Below, piece after piece: positions 36,462 to 45,212 of a stretch of 64,000 nucleotides of DNA. Numbering within the stretch: position 1 is the first letter of the stretch; each line of letters begins with the position of its first letter. Origin of the DNA: JAFGDI01 sp963662515 (GTDB lineage: Bacteria > Planctomycetota > Phycisphaerae > Sedimentisphaerales > SM23-30); assembly GCA_963662515.1 (NCBI GenBank), contig OY759675.1:3968001-4032000 (forward strand), written 5' to 3'. Made by a program: the position numbers and the translations under genes. The notes under the pieces were generated by a model. That model saw only the letters and a list, made by a program, of their open reading frames with translations. It did not search any database and was not told the origin of the DNA.

Positions 36462-37415
36462 TCACACTATCCCGGCAAAGAGCGGTGTTGACAGGTATCG
36501 CTCTCCGCTGTCGGGCAGAATGACAACTATATTCTTACCGGCAAATTCAGGCTCAGATTCAAGTTTCAACGCCACCGCCATTGCCGCACCTGATGATATG
36601 CCTACCAAAATGCCTTCCTTGGCCGCCATATCACGAGCTATTTTCATCGCCTGGTCATCACTAACCGGCACTACACGGTCTATTACCGACATGTCCAGAT
36701 TATCAGGGATAAAACCAGCTCCTATTCCCTGGATCTTGTGCGGACCGGGAATTATATCCTTACCTGCCAGCTTTTGAGTTATCACCGGCGAAGCCTCCGG
36801 CTCGACCGCTACCACCTTCACCGCCAACCCCTTATCCTTCTTAAGATAATTCGCTATACCAGAAATGGTACCACCAGTTCCCACCCCGGCCACGATCACA
36901 TCTACCTTACCGTCGGTATCACGGAATATTTCCGGGCCGGTCGTCTTACGATGTATCGCCGGATTTGCAGGGTTCTTAAATTGCTGAGGCATGTAATACC
37001 TTGCCGGGTCAGCAGTTGCAATCTCTTCGGCTTTATTTATCGCACCGGCCATACCCAATGAGCCATCAGTCAATATGAGATTTGCACCCAGGGCCGCCAA
37101 GACCTTGCGTCTTTCTATACTCATGGTTTCCGGCATGGTCAAATTCACCTTATAGCCTCTGGCCGCACCGGCAAATGCCAGAGCTATGCCGGTATTGCCG
37201 CTGGTCGGCTCGATTATTTCCATGCCAGGCTTGAGCAGACCCTTTTCTATTGCATACTCGATCATGGCTACACCTATTCGACACTTAACCGAAAATGCCG
37301 GGTTACGACTCTCGACCTTACCCAATATCAACGCCTTGCCGGATGATATATTATTGATCTTTACCAAAGGAGTATTGCCGGTAGTAAATGCATTATCATT
37401 AAATATTTGTGCCAT
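36462..37415 (-). CDS. cysK: Cysteine synthase A (O-acetylserine sulfhydrylase)
   Basis: A 317-residue PLP enzyme that makes cysteine from O-acetylserine and sulfide. The cofactor lysine is K44 in NPAFSVKCRIG, exactly as in CysK rather than CysM. EPTSGNTGIALAFAGAARG forms the substrate loop, GVGTGGTISG binds the PLP phosphate, and GISSGAAMAVAL is present near the C-terminus. Length is normal. It is a single gene that converges with the DUF1016 pseudogene and is divergent from the lipoprotein-RsbW-STAS-Mla run. Confidence 0.96.
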   Translation of the reverse strand: MAQIFNDNAFTTGNTPLVKINNISSGKALILGKVESRNPAFSVKCRIGVAMIEYAIEKGLLKPGMEIIEPTSGNTGIALAFAGAARGYKVNLTMPETMSIERRKVLAALGANLILTDGSLGMAGAINKAEEIATADPARYYMPQQFKNPANPAIHRKTTGPEIFRDTDGKVDVIVAGVGTGGTISGIANYLKKDKGLAVKVVAVEPEASPVITQKLAGKDIIPGPHKIQGIGAGFIPDNLDMSVIDRVVPVSDDQAMKIARDMAAKEGILVGISSGAAMAVALKLESEPEFAGKNIVVILPDSGERYLSTPLFAGIV

Positions 37416-37662
37416 TGTATGCTTCCTCTTGTCTTTTTGGTTCTTCTGTCTTTATCCATATCATTCTAGCGTATAACCCAACCAAAACTCAAATTGTTTT
37501 TTCACTCTGCTTTTATCTTATATTTAAATAATTCTGGTAAAATCAGGACCATTTCCTGCCGAAATTATATCTGTATCAAACTATTATGAGTACAAACTAT
37601 GAATTTAAACTTAAAGTCAGGTAAATTGCCTTGTGTCAATAAGTTATACAAATTGTAAGCTA

Positions 37663-38022
37663 ATGTGGGTTCTTAACGCTGCTATCTGGCTGGCATGCTG
37701 TATCAACTGTACCGGCTGTAGCACCAGGGTCGATCAGGCTGACATGTCTGATATCAATAGTCAGCACCCGGCATTCAGGGCGGTGGCTCTGCATAAGATC
37801 GCACAGCAGAATAATACTGATTATCTCGCCAGGCAGATCGAGCTGCTGGCTGATGAAGACCCGGCAGTAAGATTCTATGCCATCTGCTCTCTTAAAGAAC
37901 TTACTGGCACTGACAATGGCTTCCATTATCAACATAGTAGCGATTCAAGACGGGCCGCTATCAGAAAGTGGCAGATTTGGCTCTCTGAAAGGGAAACAAT
38001 ATCCGCTCTGCAGCAGGAGTAA
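37663..38022 (+). CDS. Small HEAT-repeat lipoprotein
   Basis: The start may be the ATG at 37663 or the upstream GTG at 37633; the first gives a compact lipoprotein signal (MWVLNAAIWLACCINCTGC) of 119 residues in total, with lipidation expected at the Cys before STR. The mature part has one HEAT-like repeat (HPAFRAVALHKIAQQ, then EDPAVRFYAICSLKELTG) and a Trp-containing end (IRKWQIWLSERE). Its stop is one base before the ATG of the RsbW-like gene, so they are translationally coupled. Its role next to an anti-sigma-type kinase and a lipid transporter is unknown. Confidence 0.7.
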   Translation: MWVLNAAIWLACCINCTGCSTRVDQADMSDINSQHPAFRAVALHKIAQQNNTDYLARQIELLADEDPAVRFYAICSLKELTGTDNGFHYQHSSDSRRAAIRKWQIWLSERETISALQQE

Positions 38023-38023
38023 T

Positions 38024-38449
38024 ATGGAAAGTGCTAATGAAAAAATAATTCAACTGGAATTACCAGCTTGCCCTTGTGAGTTGACCAATTTAAGAGCAGC
38101 AACCGCTCAAGCGGCTCTTTCCCTTGGCTTCTGTCAGGACAAAGTCGATAATATTACTCTGGCTGTTACTGAAGCCTTCACAAATATTATCAGACATGGA
38201 TACAAAGAAAATTGTCAGGATGAGATAGTAATTCTTTCTATCGAAAAATTATCTCAACCTGATGGCATTAAAATTACTATGAGAGATTTCGGCAATCAGG
38301 TTGAACCTTGCCAGATCTGCGGACGGGACCTCGACGATATAAGGCCCGGCGGACTGGGGGTGCATATTATGCGATCACTTATGGACCTGGTAGAATTTAA
38401 AAAAGCCGATAACATCGGCATGATACTTACCATGATTAAATACTGCTGA
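38024..38449 (+). CDS. RsbW-like anti-sigma factor serine kinase
   Basis: I start at the ATG at 38024, preceded by CAGGAG, giving 141 residues with a GHKL ATPase fold. The N-box is LAVTEAFTNIIRHGYKEN, with the catalytic Glu and Asn, followed by MRDFGNQVEP (G1-like), RPGGLGVHIMRSLMD (G2) and a final strand. Proteins of this size bind or phosphorylate STAS-domain partners and inhibit sigma factors. The next gene encodes a STAS protein, so the pair is probably a partner-switching module. No alternative sigma factor gene is adjacent; the genes downstream are for Mla transport instead. Confidence 0.9.
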   Translation: MESANEKIIQLELPACPCELTNLRAATAQAALSLGFCQDKVDNITLAVTEAFTNIIRHGYKENCQDEIVILSIEKLSQPDGIKITMRDFGNQVEPCQICGRDLDDIRPGGLGVHIMRSLMDLVEFKKADNIGMILTMIKYC

Positions 38450-38490
38450 TTTGTTTTAAATTTTGAATGATACGAACATAAAGGATAAAT

Positions 38491-38838
38491 ATGTTTACTG
38501 GGCGAGAAAAAGTAATTAAGGGAGTTCGCACCATTAACGATGGTGTAGTTGTAGAACTGCAAGGTTCTTTTGATATGAGCTGTTCCAAAGACCTGCGACA
38601 GCAGATGATGGACATATTAGTTGAACCACCAAAAATGATCATCATTGACCTGACCGAGGTCGAATGTATGGACTCCAGCGGACTGGCAATTCTGATCGAA
38701 GCACTCAAAATGTCTAAGAGAAAAATGTGCACACTCAGACTGGCTGGAATGAATAAACGAGTTAAAGGAGTATTCGAAATTGCCAGACTGGAAAACCTCT
38801 TTGAAATTTTTGACAATGTAGAATCATCATTAAGATAA
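38491..38838 (+). CDS. STAS-domain anti-sigma antagonist / MlaB-like protein
   Basis: A 115-residue single STAS domain. The conserved loop VECMDSSGLAILIEA carries the DSSG motif whose serine is phosphorylated in SpoIIAA and RsbV. It follows the RsbW-like kinase by 41 bp and precedes mlaE by 72 bp, with a short palindrome between. In proteobacteria the Mla complex contains a STAS subunit (MlaB) bound to MlaF, so this protein could be either the kinase's antagonist or the MlaB equivalent, or both. The phosphorylatable serine favours an RsbV-type regulatory role. Confidence 0.88.
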   Translation: MFTGREKVIKGVRTINDGVVVELQGSFDMSCSKDLRQQMMDILVEPPKMIIIDLTEVECMDSSGLAILIEALKMSKRKMCTLRLAGMNKRVKGVFEIARLENLFEIFDNVESSLR

Positions 38839-38846
38839 TTAAAGAT

Positions 38847-38875
38847 AACTAAAGGGGACGCACCCCTTTTAGTTT
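38847..38875. repeat. Palindromic repeat AAAGGGGACGCACCCCTTT, copy 1
   Basis: Stem AAAGGGG/CCCCTTT with loop ACGCA at 38851-38869; the flanks AACT and AGTT extend the pairing with one bulge. It lies between the STAS and mlaE genes. Confidence 0.9.
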
Positions 38876-38910
38876 AACCTGTTTATACATACAATTACAA
38901 AATAGGTATT

Positions 38911-39750
38911 GTGAATAAAAATAATAACAATAAGAGTTATAATAACACGCCGGGCTTTGGCTTACTGGCCAGTTCAGCAAACATGTTTGTCATGCTCGGC
39001 GGCATGACCAGACTGCTTGGCCAGACGATCTCTATTATTACCAAAAGCATTACTGCCGGAGGGGCAAAGGTCAGCTTCAACTCAATATTGTTCCAGATGG
39101 TACGGGTTGGCGTTAAGGCCATCCCTATCGTCATCCTTATTCAAATTGCTATCGGAGTGATCTTGCCCTTACAAATGCACCCAAAACTCAGTGAGTTTGG
39201 ACAGGGTGACCAGATTGCAACTATAAACGCTATTGCCGCCCTGCGCGAACTGGGACCTCTCATGACCGCAATTATACTCAGTGGATTTGCCGGTGCCAGC
39301 ATAGCAGCCGAACTTGGCACTATGGTAACTTCCGAAGAGATCGAAGCCTTGCGGGCAACTGCTCTTGACCCGATCAGATTTCTGGTAATACCCCGTTTAC
39401 TGGCTACTATGTCTATGACCATCTTACTGGCGGTCATCGCTGATGTCGTCATGGTCACAGCGGGCATGATCACCGGCATTAAACTCGGTATCGATCCGGG
39501 CATCTACTTTCAACTGAGCAAAGCAGCGGTAAATATCGCCGGTTTCATCAGCGGACTCATCAAAGCAGGTATATACGGCATGCTCATCGGACTCATCTCA
39601 TGCTATATGGGACTAAATGTCAAACCGTGGCAAGGCAGTCAGGGCGTAGGCCAGGCTACCACCCTTACTGTTGTTTATTGCATTGTCGCTGTAATCGTTG
39701 CCGCGGCAATATTCACTGTTATCTTTTTCGCCTATGGCGTACTGGGATAA
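38911..39750 (+). CDS. mlaE: MlaE-family lipid ABC transporter permease
   Basis: Starts at GTG 38911 with AGGTATT just before it. The 279-residue protein has the five-helix MlaE (permease) fold with the family signatures LQMHPKLSEFGQGDQIATIN, LRELGPLMTAIILSGFAGAS and IAAELGTMVTSEEIEALRAT. It forms the inner-membrane channel of a phospholipid transporter that works across the envelope with MlaF and MlaD. An N-terminal amphipathic segment (about 14-45) precedes the first helix, as usual. It is followed 57 bp later by mlaF, with the second palindrome copy between. Confidence 0.93.
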   Translation: MNKNNNNKSYNNTPGFGLLASSANMFVMLGGMTRLLGQTISIITKSITAGGAKVSFNSILFQMVRVGVKAIPIVILIQIAIGVILPLQMHPKLSEFGQGDQIATINAIAALRELGPLMTAIILSGFAGASIAAELGTMVTSEEIEALRATALDPIRFLVIPRLLATMSMTILLAVIADVVMVTAGMITGIKLGIDPGIYFQLSKAAVNIAGFISGLIKAGIYGMLIGLISCYMGLNVKPWQGSQGVGQATTLTVVYCIVAVIVAAAIFTVIFFAYGVLG

Positions 39751-39751
39751 T

Positions 39752-39780
39752 AACAAAAGGGGACGCACCCCTTTAATTGT
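39752..39780. repeat. Palindromic repeat AAAGGGGACGCACCCCTTT, copy 2
   Basis: Same 19-bp core (39756-39774) in the mlaE-mlaF gap. Confidence 0.9.
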
Positions 39781-39807
39781 TTTATAATTGTTTTCGAGGC
39801 ACAGACT

Positions 39808-40686
39808 TTGGTAACTCAATGCAAACGACAATATAATAACACCGACCCGGTTATAAAAGTTAGCAACCTCACTTGCAGCTTCGGCGAACAAAAGGTACTT
39901 GACGATCTTAACCTGGAAATATTCCCAGGCGAGATTATGGTTATCATGGGCGGCAGCGGTTGCGGTAAAAGTACATTACTGCGAAACCTCATAGGTTCAC
40001 ACACGCCTGACAGCGGAACAGTTGAACTATTCGGCCAGGAAATAACCACTATGACAGATAAACAAATGGACGAAATACGCAAACGATTTGGCATTTTATT
40101 TCAATCCGGTGCACTGTTCAATTCTATGACGGTTGCAGATAATGTCGCTCTGCCACTGCAGGAACATACCTCACTCGACCCCGAAACCATAGAGATAATG
40201 GTAAAGATAAAACTCGAACAGGTGAACCTGAGAAATCATGCTGAAAAAATGCCCGCCATGCTCAGCGGCGGTATGAAAAAAAGAGCCGGTCTGGCCAGAG
40301 CCATTGCTCTCGACCCGGAAATATTATTTTACGATGAGCCCAGTGCCGGTCTTGACCCAGTAACCAGCGCTCAGATAGACCAGCTTATTATCGACCTGAC
40401 ACGCAAGCTGAATGTCACCAGCGTTGTAGTCACTCATGAAATGGACTCCGCTTTCACCATTGCAGACCGCATGTGCATGCTCGACAAAGGTAAGATACTC
40501 ATGGTCGGCACCCGCAGCGATTTTGAAACTATCAGGGATACCAACCCTGCACAATTAAAAGACCATGACCAGAAATTAATACATCAGTTCCTCTGCGGCA
40601 AAGCTAATGGCCCACTCACCAGTATGAGCAGTACCGAAAGCTACATGGATGACCTGCTGGGTGCAGGTTATTATCAGGAAAAATAA
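39808..40686 (+). CDS. mlaF: MlaF-family ABC transporter ATP-binding protein
   Basis: The 292-residue ATPase probably starts at the TTG at 39808, with GAGG upstream. All ABC motifs are present: Walker A GGSGCGKSTLL, Q-loop GILFQSGALFNSMTV, signature LSGGMKKRAGLARA, Walker B ILFYDEPSAGLDP and the H-loop VVTHEMDSAF. FQSGALF and SGGMKKR are typical of the Mla/Ttg2/TGD group. A C-terminal extension of about 35 residues follows the core, with the last part Ser/Thr-rich. It powers the MlaE permease. Confidence 0.94.
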   Translation: MVTQCKRQYNNTDPVIKVSNLTCSFGEQKVLDDLNLEIFPGEIMVIMGGSGCGKSTLLRNLIGSHTPDSGTVELFGQEITTMTDKQMDEIRKRFGILFQSGALFNSMTVADNVALPLQEHTSLDPETIEIMVKIKLEQVNLRNHAEKMPAMLSGGMKKRAGLARAIALDPEILFYDEPSAGLDPVTSAQIDQLIIDLTRKLNVTSVVVTHEMDSAFTIADRMCMLDKGKILMVGTRSDFETIRDTNPAQLKDHDQKLIHQFLCGKANGPLTSMSSTESYMDDLLGAGYYQEK

Positions 40687-40689
40687 ATT

Positions 40690-40709
40690 AAAGGGGACGC
40701 ACCCCTTTT
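40690..40709. repeat. Palindromic repeat AAAGGGGACGCACCCCTTT, copy 3
   Basis: Same core, located in the mlaF-mlaD gap, 24 bases before the mlaD ATG. All three copies occupy successive gene junctions of one operon. Confidence 0.9.
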
Positions 40710-40732
40710 AGTTGTATAAAGCAGATACTACT

Positions 40733-41959
40733 ATGGCTAAAAAAAATAACAATGAGTTAACCGTCGGCATTACTGCCGCTATCGTACTGGCTCTGGCTGT
40801 ATATATAATCGTATTACTGGCGGACTTCACCCGCCTAACTACCGATTATCAGGAGCTCACCTTCAGACTGCCTTATACCTGCGGACTACGCGGACTCAGC
40901 AGCGGCAGCCCGGTACATCTCGGCGGCTATAAGGTCGGCCAGGTTACCAGTACCCAGATCGATGACGCTGGCAGCGACCCAGACAATATATATGTCTTAT
41001 TTTCTATTGAACTGCCAGAAAAATACAAACTGCATGACAATTGCATATTAACACCTGAAATGGGACTCCTCGGCGGCAAAGCCATTCTTAATATCGCCAG
41101 CCTGGGCAATAGCGAAACAACACTATCTGAAAACAGTATTTACAATATCACTTTTGGCGACAATATGGTTACCGCCATTAAAAAGGAGCTTGACCCCACT
41201 AACCCAACCGGCGTACTGGCCGCCGTCAAAGCGGAACTTGACCGCAATAATGAAAATTCACTGCTGGGTGCTCTGGCAAACTCGGCCCGAAACTTAGATG
41301 ACATTACCAGCTCTGTTAAAACCGAACTCGACACTGGCAGTCCCGCCGCCCTGCTCACCAAAGTGCATAATATTACCGGCAAACTCGACAACTCTCTCAC
41401 CGGCATACAAAATATTATCACTGACAATAAATCCGACCTGCGCGACACTATCATCTCACTCAAACACTCTGCCGGTATCCTCGAAAAAGAACTGCCTCTC
41501 ATCACTGCCAAATTCGAGCAAGTCATAGATAAGGCAGCCTGCGGACTGGACACCGCCCAGGACGCTCTGCATGAATTAAAAATAACCGGCGAACTCGCCA
41601 GCGACACCATGGCAAATAATCGCGACAAGATCGATGCCCTTATCGACAACATGACCGAAGTTAGTACCAACCTCAAACTCGTTAGCCGGGAAGTCAGACG
41701 CGCGCCCTGGCGATTACTCTATAAACCGCAGCAAAAAGAAATGGAAATTCAGGCCACCATTGACACTGCCGCCGCATTTGCCGCTGGGGCTGAAAGACTC
41801 GACAACGCTGCCAACAGTCTCAAAAAAGCCATCGGACAACTCGGACAAAACGCCGGCGAAAACAGAGATAAGATCAAGAACCTGCTCGCAGATCTCGAAA
41901 ACAGCTTCGACCAGTTCCACAAAGCCGAAAAGAAACTATGGCAAGACATGGACCAATGA
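40733..41959 (+). CDS. mlaD: MlaD-family (MCE domain) substrate-binding protein
   Basis: I use the ATG at 40733 (MAKKNNNELTVGITAAIVLA); the upstream TTG at 40712 is less likely. The 408-residue protein has one N-terminal transmembrane helix (about 12-32), an MCE domain (about 40-125, with RGLSSGSPVHLGGYKVGQVT and LTPEMGLLGGKAILNI), and a long C-terminal part of more than 270 residues rich in heptads (for example ILEKELPLITAKFEQVIDKA), predicted coiled coil. It is anchored in the inner membrane and carries lipids across the periplasm. The long helical tail could form a tunnel or bridge toward the outer membrane, as in other MCE proteins. It ends 28 bp from the converging peroxiredoxin gene. 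Confidence 0.9.
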   Translation: MAKKNNNELTVGITAAIVLALAVYIIVLLADFTRLTTDYQELTFRLPYTCGLRGLSSGSPVHLGGYKVGQVTSTQIDDAGSDPDNIYVLFSIELPEKYKLHDNCILTPEMGLLGGKAILNIASLGNSETTLSENSIYNITFGDNMVTAIKKELDPTNPTGVLAAVKAELDRNNENSLLGALANSARNLDDITSSVKTELDTGSPAALLTKVHNITGKLDNSLTGIQNIITDNKSDLRDTIISLKHSAGILEKELPLITAKFEQVIDKAACGLDTAQDALHELKITGELASDTMANNRDKIDALIDNMTEVSTNLKLVSREVRRAPWRLLYKPQQKEMEIQATIDTAAAFAAGAERLDNAANSLKKAIGQLGQNAGENRDKIKNLLADLENSFDQFHKAEKKLWQDMDQ

Positions 41960-41987
41960 TCAGCTACAGTGGGCTAAACCTTCAACT

Positions 41988-42440
41988 TCAGCCCAGTACA
42001 TTGGGAACTGTATCTTCCGGGCTCACCTTGTACCAGACATCTGTTATCACGCCAGTCTCATCGATCAAAAACGAACTGCGGATAATACCCATTTTCGTCT
42101 GGCCAAATGAGGTCTTTTCACCCCACACTCCATAAGCCTCGGCCACCTTGTGGTCGGTATCACACAGTAGCGGGAAGCCAAGCGAGTATTTCTCATCGAA
42201 TTTAGACTGCTTTTCTGGTGTGTCCGGACTGATACCAACGGCCTTTATCCCGGCTCTGCCCAGTTCTGCCTTACTCTCACTTACCTGACATGACTGCTTC
42301 GTACACCCGGGAGTATCAGCCTTAGGATAAAAATAGATCAATAATTTTGATCCATAAAAATCGCCCAGTGACACTTCCTGAGAGTTCTGATCCAACAACT
42401 TAAAATCCGGTGCTTTATCGCCTTTGCGTAAATTTGCCAT
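41988..42440 (-). CDS. bcp: Thioredoxin-dependent peroxiredoxin, BCP/PrxQ type
   Basis: From the Met at 42440 the protein has 150 residues; a Met seven codons earlier is also in frame. The BCP motif YPKADTPGCTKQSCQVSES holds the peroxidatic Cys and, five residues later, the resolving Cys, the atypical 2-Cys pattern. VGISPDTPEKQSKFDEKYSL and the later Arg in GIIRSSFLIDETG complete the active site. It reduces hydroperoxides in the cytoplasm. It converges with mlaD and lies at the end of the long minus-strand run, 154 bp from its upstream neighbour. Confidence 0.95.
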   Translation of the reverse strand: MANLRKGDKAPDFKLLDQNSQEVSLGDFYGSKLLIYFYPKADTPGCTKQSCQVSESKAELGRAGIKAVGISPDTPEKQSKFDEKYSLGFPLLCDTDHKVAEAYGVWGEKTSFGQTKMGIIRSSFLIDETGVITDVWYKVSPEDTVPNVLG

Positions 42441-42615
42441 AATTTCGCCTTTCTTACTCATTAAAGTATATATCTTATCTTCTTAAAGATAATATCCCCA
42501 ATACTGCCAGAAGGCAAGCTGGACAAAACTTAATCTGTTTTGGCTTTTGAGTTATATAACAATAAATCCTGAACAAAAATACAATTACAGACTAGTTGCA
42601 AGTTCAAAAACAGCA

Positions 42616-42990
42616 TCACTTCATCACATGCTTATCTCGAGCCGCCAGATATTCGTCCAGCTCTTCCATACAGGTGAAATGCAACTCATAGCCGTAATCG
42701 CCGCTGTGATAGTCGCAATTGTCATCCTTATAACTACGGCATATAGTAGGACGCTTCTCATATACATCGCACATATTATCCTTACGAAGATATTTACATC
42801 TCGTTGACATATTAATGTACCAGTCGCCGCTTTCCACAAATATACTTATGCCCTCATGGGCCAGATACCAGCGTATGTTCTCAAAATCTGCGTCGCAATC
42901 AGGAGTCTCGATCGGTAAGGCGATATAGCGACAGCACAAACCGGCACATTTCTCACATAAACTCTTTCTCAAATAAACCTCTCTTAGCAT
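42616..42990 (-). CDS. YkgJ-type cysteine-cluster protein
   Basis: A 124-residue protein of the zinc- or iron-chelating YkgJ/CxxCxxxCC family. The N-terminal CEKCAGLCCRYIALPIE is diagnostic, and further cysteines occur in STRCKYLRKDNMCDVYEKRP, where the YExRPxxCR signature follows (KRPTICRSY). The molecular function of the family is poorly known; a metal-binding cluster is expected. It begins 23 bp after the crcB stop and belongs to the same run. Confidence 0.88.
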   Translation of the reverse strand: MLREVYLRKSLCEKCAGLCCRYIALPIETPDCDADFENIRWYLAHEGISIFVESGDWYINMSTRCKYLRKDNMCDVYEKRPTICRSYKDDNCDYHSGDYGYELHFTCMEELDEYLAARDKHVMK

Positions 42991-43013
42991 TTATCTGCTT
43001 TGCTGGCGGTAGC

Positions 43014-43391
43014 TTATAGCATTTTCCCTATTTTCATACCTAAATACAGGACCGGCAGGGAAACAACCGTACTGATTAGTATATTTGCCGCCGCCAAGGC
43101 AAATTTGCCATCTATCATGTAGCTGACACTCTCAAAAGTATAAGTGGAAAAGGTCGTAAATGCACCTAAAAAACCAGTTAAAATAAAAAGCCGAACCGCA
43201 TCCGAGGTCTCGCCTCGATTATGGATCAACGAAAAAATAAGGCCAAAGAGCAGGCAACCAACGACATTCACTAATATAGTACCAAACTTAAAACGCGTAT
43301 CTACCAGCATATTCACCAGGCCGGTAAGACCAAAACGACACAATGCCCCTATCATGCCCCCTCCTGCAACTGCCAGAATATTCAATAGCAT
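43014..43391 (-). CDS. crcB: Fluoride exporter CrcB/FluC
   Basis: A 125-residue protein with four transmembrane helices and the Fluc signatures GGGMIGALCRFGL, GTILVNVVGCLLFG and GFLGAFTTFSTYTFES. It forms a dual-topology dimer that lets fluoride out of the cytoplasm. The gene is inside an operon, 25 bp after the penicillin-binding protein gene, and I see no fluoride riboswitch before it, so fluoride-specific control is not evident. Confidence 0.95.
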   Translation of the reverse strand: MLLNILAVAGGGMIGALCRFGLTGLVNMLVDTRFKFGTILVNVVGCLLFGLIFSLIHNRGETSDAVRLFILTGFLGAFTTFSTYTFESVSYMIDGKFALAAANILISTVVSLPVLYLGMKIGKML

Positions 43392-43416
43392 ATTAACCTC
43401 TGCTCCAGTTCTCGAG

Positions 43417-45192
43417 TTACCTGTTCTTTTTTTCCTTCTCAGGTTCCTTGTCCGGCTCGACCATAAGATATGCCAGAGTCTGCTCTAATATTTCTTTGGC
43501 AGCCGGGCCGGCTACCGCGCCGCCGGTATAACCTAAACCCAATGAACGATTTGGCTCCCGAACCGTAACCAGAATACATACTCGCGGATCGGATGCCGGG
43601 GCACCTGCCAGAAACGAGGCATTCCACTTATTGGTCTCATAGCCCCGACGGTCGGCTCGCGGAACATTGGCCGTACCAGTCTTACCAAATGAGGTCCATT
43701 TATCCATTTCACTGGTCGTACCCGTTCCAGACTCAACCGTTCGTGTCAGAGCTTTGATCATCTGACTGGCTGTTTCGGGCGATACTATCTGTACCGCAGT
43801 ATCATTCACCTCCAGACCGACATCACCAAAGACCGGCAACGAAAACCTCCGAAAATTCTCAACCACACCACTGTCATTGGTTATGCCTGCCGCCACAAAA
43901 GGACGAACCAAACGACCACCGTTAGCAAATGAGCAAAACGCTCGAAGCAATTGCAGAGGTGTTACCGATATACCCTGACCAAATGCCGAACGAGTAAAAG
44001 TATAGTCCTTATCTGTCCACTTCTTCGGGAAAATACCAACTTCTTCGCCCGGCATATCAATATAGGTCTTGCGACCAAAACCGAACTTGCCGATCATCCC
44101 ATGGAAATAATCCTTACCCATGGCCAGTGCTATTTTTGCTGTTCCTATATTACTCGACTTGGCTAATATCTCGGTCACTGATATCCTGCCAAAATAATTC
44201 TTATATTCACCAATTCGGCCCATTCCCTTTGCCACAAACGGACGGTCCAGGCAATCTATTACCGTATCTACTGTTATCACTTTCTTATCTACCGCACACG
44301 CTACCGTTATCGGCTTAAATATACTGCCCGGCTCAAAGATAAGATTGATCGCATTATTCTTACGCTGTTCCGTTTCATACTCACGCGCCTTTCGCAGGTC
44401 AAAGGTCGGATAACTCGCACAGGCCAGTATCTCGCCGGTATGCGGCTCCATCACCAGACAAATTGCATCGCGGGCCTGATACTTCTCAACCACCTTTTTC
44501 AACGCCGCCTCGGCATATCCCTGAATAACAGCATCTATCGTCAAGGCCAGATTGTAGCCATCTCGGGCAGGCTTATTTTCGCCCAGCGGCCCCACCGGAC
44601 GACGCAATACATCCATTGTATATAAGGTCCGACCCGGCTCACCCCGCAAATACTTATCATACTGTAATTCCAGACCTTCCAAACCTACATTATACGCATC
44701 GGTTATACCCAGCACTGCCGCTGCCAGTGAACCCATCGGATATTCGCGGAAAAACTCTCGCCTCACCACTACCCCGGCCACTCCCAGATTTCGCAACTGC
44801 TCGGCCTGTTCACGGGTTATATCTCTCTTGACATACATGAATCGCTCATCTTTGTGATTAATAAAATCATCATACAAAAATTCACCATTCAAACCCAGTA
44901 TTGATGCCATGCGTTCCAGCGGCTCTCGATCACTTGACATTACCTTAGGATCTATTGCCAATGAATAACCCCGGCGACTGGCCGCCAGAATACGACCTTT
45001 GCAATCCAGGATCATTCCTCGACGAGCACTTAGCTCTACTATCTTTAACTGCTGCCGTTCAGCCCTTTGCTTATATCTCTCATACTCAAAATACTGAAGG
45101 TAAAAACACCGGCCTACTACACCTATAAAACCCAAAAGTAGCACGATGAGAAACCATATACCAGGTATTCTGTTATTCGCTTTATTTGACAT
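43417..45192 (-). CDS. Class B penicillin-binding protein (FtsI/PBP2-type transpeptidase)
   Basis: From the Met at 45192 the protein has 591 residues; the longer frame overlaps the preceding gene and is less likely. A short cytoplasmic N-terminus and one transmembrane helix (about 11-30) lead to the pedestal domain with RRGMILDCKGRILAAS and to the transpeptidase domain. The active-site motifs are complete: S290-I-F-K293, S346-S-N348 and K504-T-G506. Length and motifs fit FtsI/PBP3 better than rod-shape PBP2. It cross-links peptidoglycan, at odds with the old idea that planctomycetes lack it. It is outside any division gene cluster here and is followed by crcB. Confidence 0.93.
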   Translation of the reverse strand: MSNKANNRIPGIWFLIVLLLGFIGVVGRCFYLQYFEYERYKQRAERQQLKIVELSARRGMILDCKGRILAASRRGYSLAIDPKVMSSDREPLERMASILGLNGEFLYDDFINHKDERFMYVKRDITREQAEQLRNLGVAGVVVRREFFREYPMGSLAAAVLGITDAYNVGLEGLELQYDKYLRGEPGRTLYTMDVLRRPVGPLGENKPARDGYNLALTIDAVIQGYAEAALKKVVEKYQARDAICLVMEPHTGEILACASYPTFDLRKAREYETEQRKNNAINLIFEPGSIFKPITVACAVDKKVITVDTVIDCLDRPFVAKGMGRIGEYKNYFGRISVTEILAKSSNIGTAKIALAMGKDYFHGMIGKFGFGRKTYIDMPGEEVGIFPKKWTDKDYTFTRSAFGQGISVTPLQLLRAFCSFANGGRLVRPFVAAGITNDSGVVENFRRFSLPVFGDVGLEVNDTAVQIVSPETASQMIKALTRTVESGTGTTSEMDKWTSFGKTGTANVPRADRRGYETNKWNASFLAGAPASDPRVCILVTVREPNRSLGLGYTGGAVAGPAAKEILEQTLAYLMVEPDKEPEKEKKNR

Positions 45193-45212
45193 AGATAATT
45201 GAATCGAAAAAA

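Noticed and set aside
43014..43391. Possible fluoride riboswitch upstream of crcB
   Set aside because: Only 25 bp separate crcB from the preceding gene, too little for the riboswitch, and no typical motif is seen.
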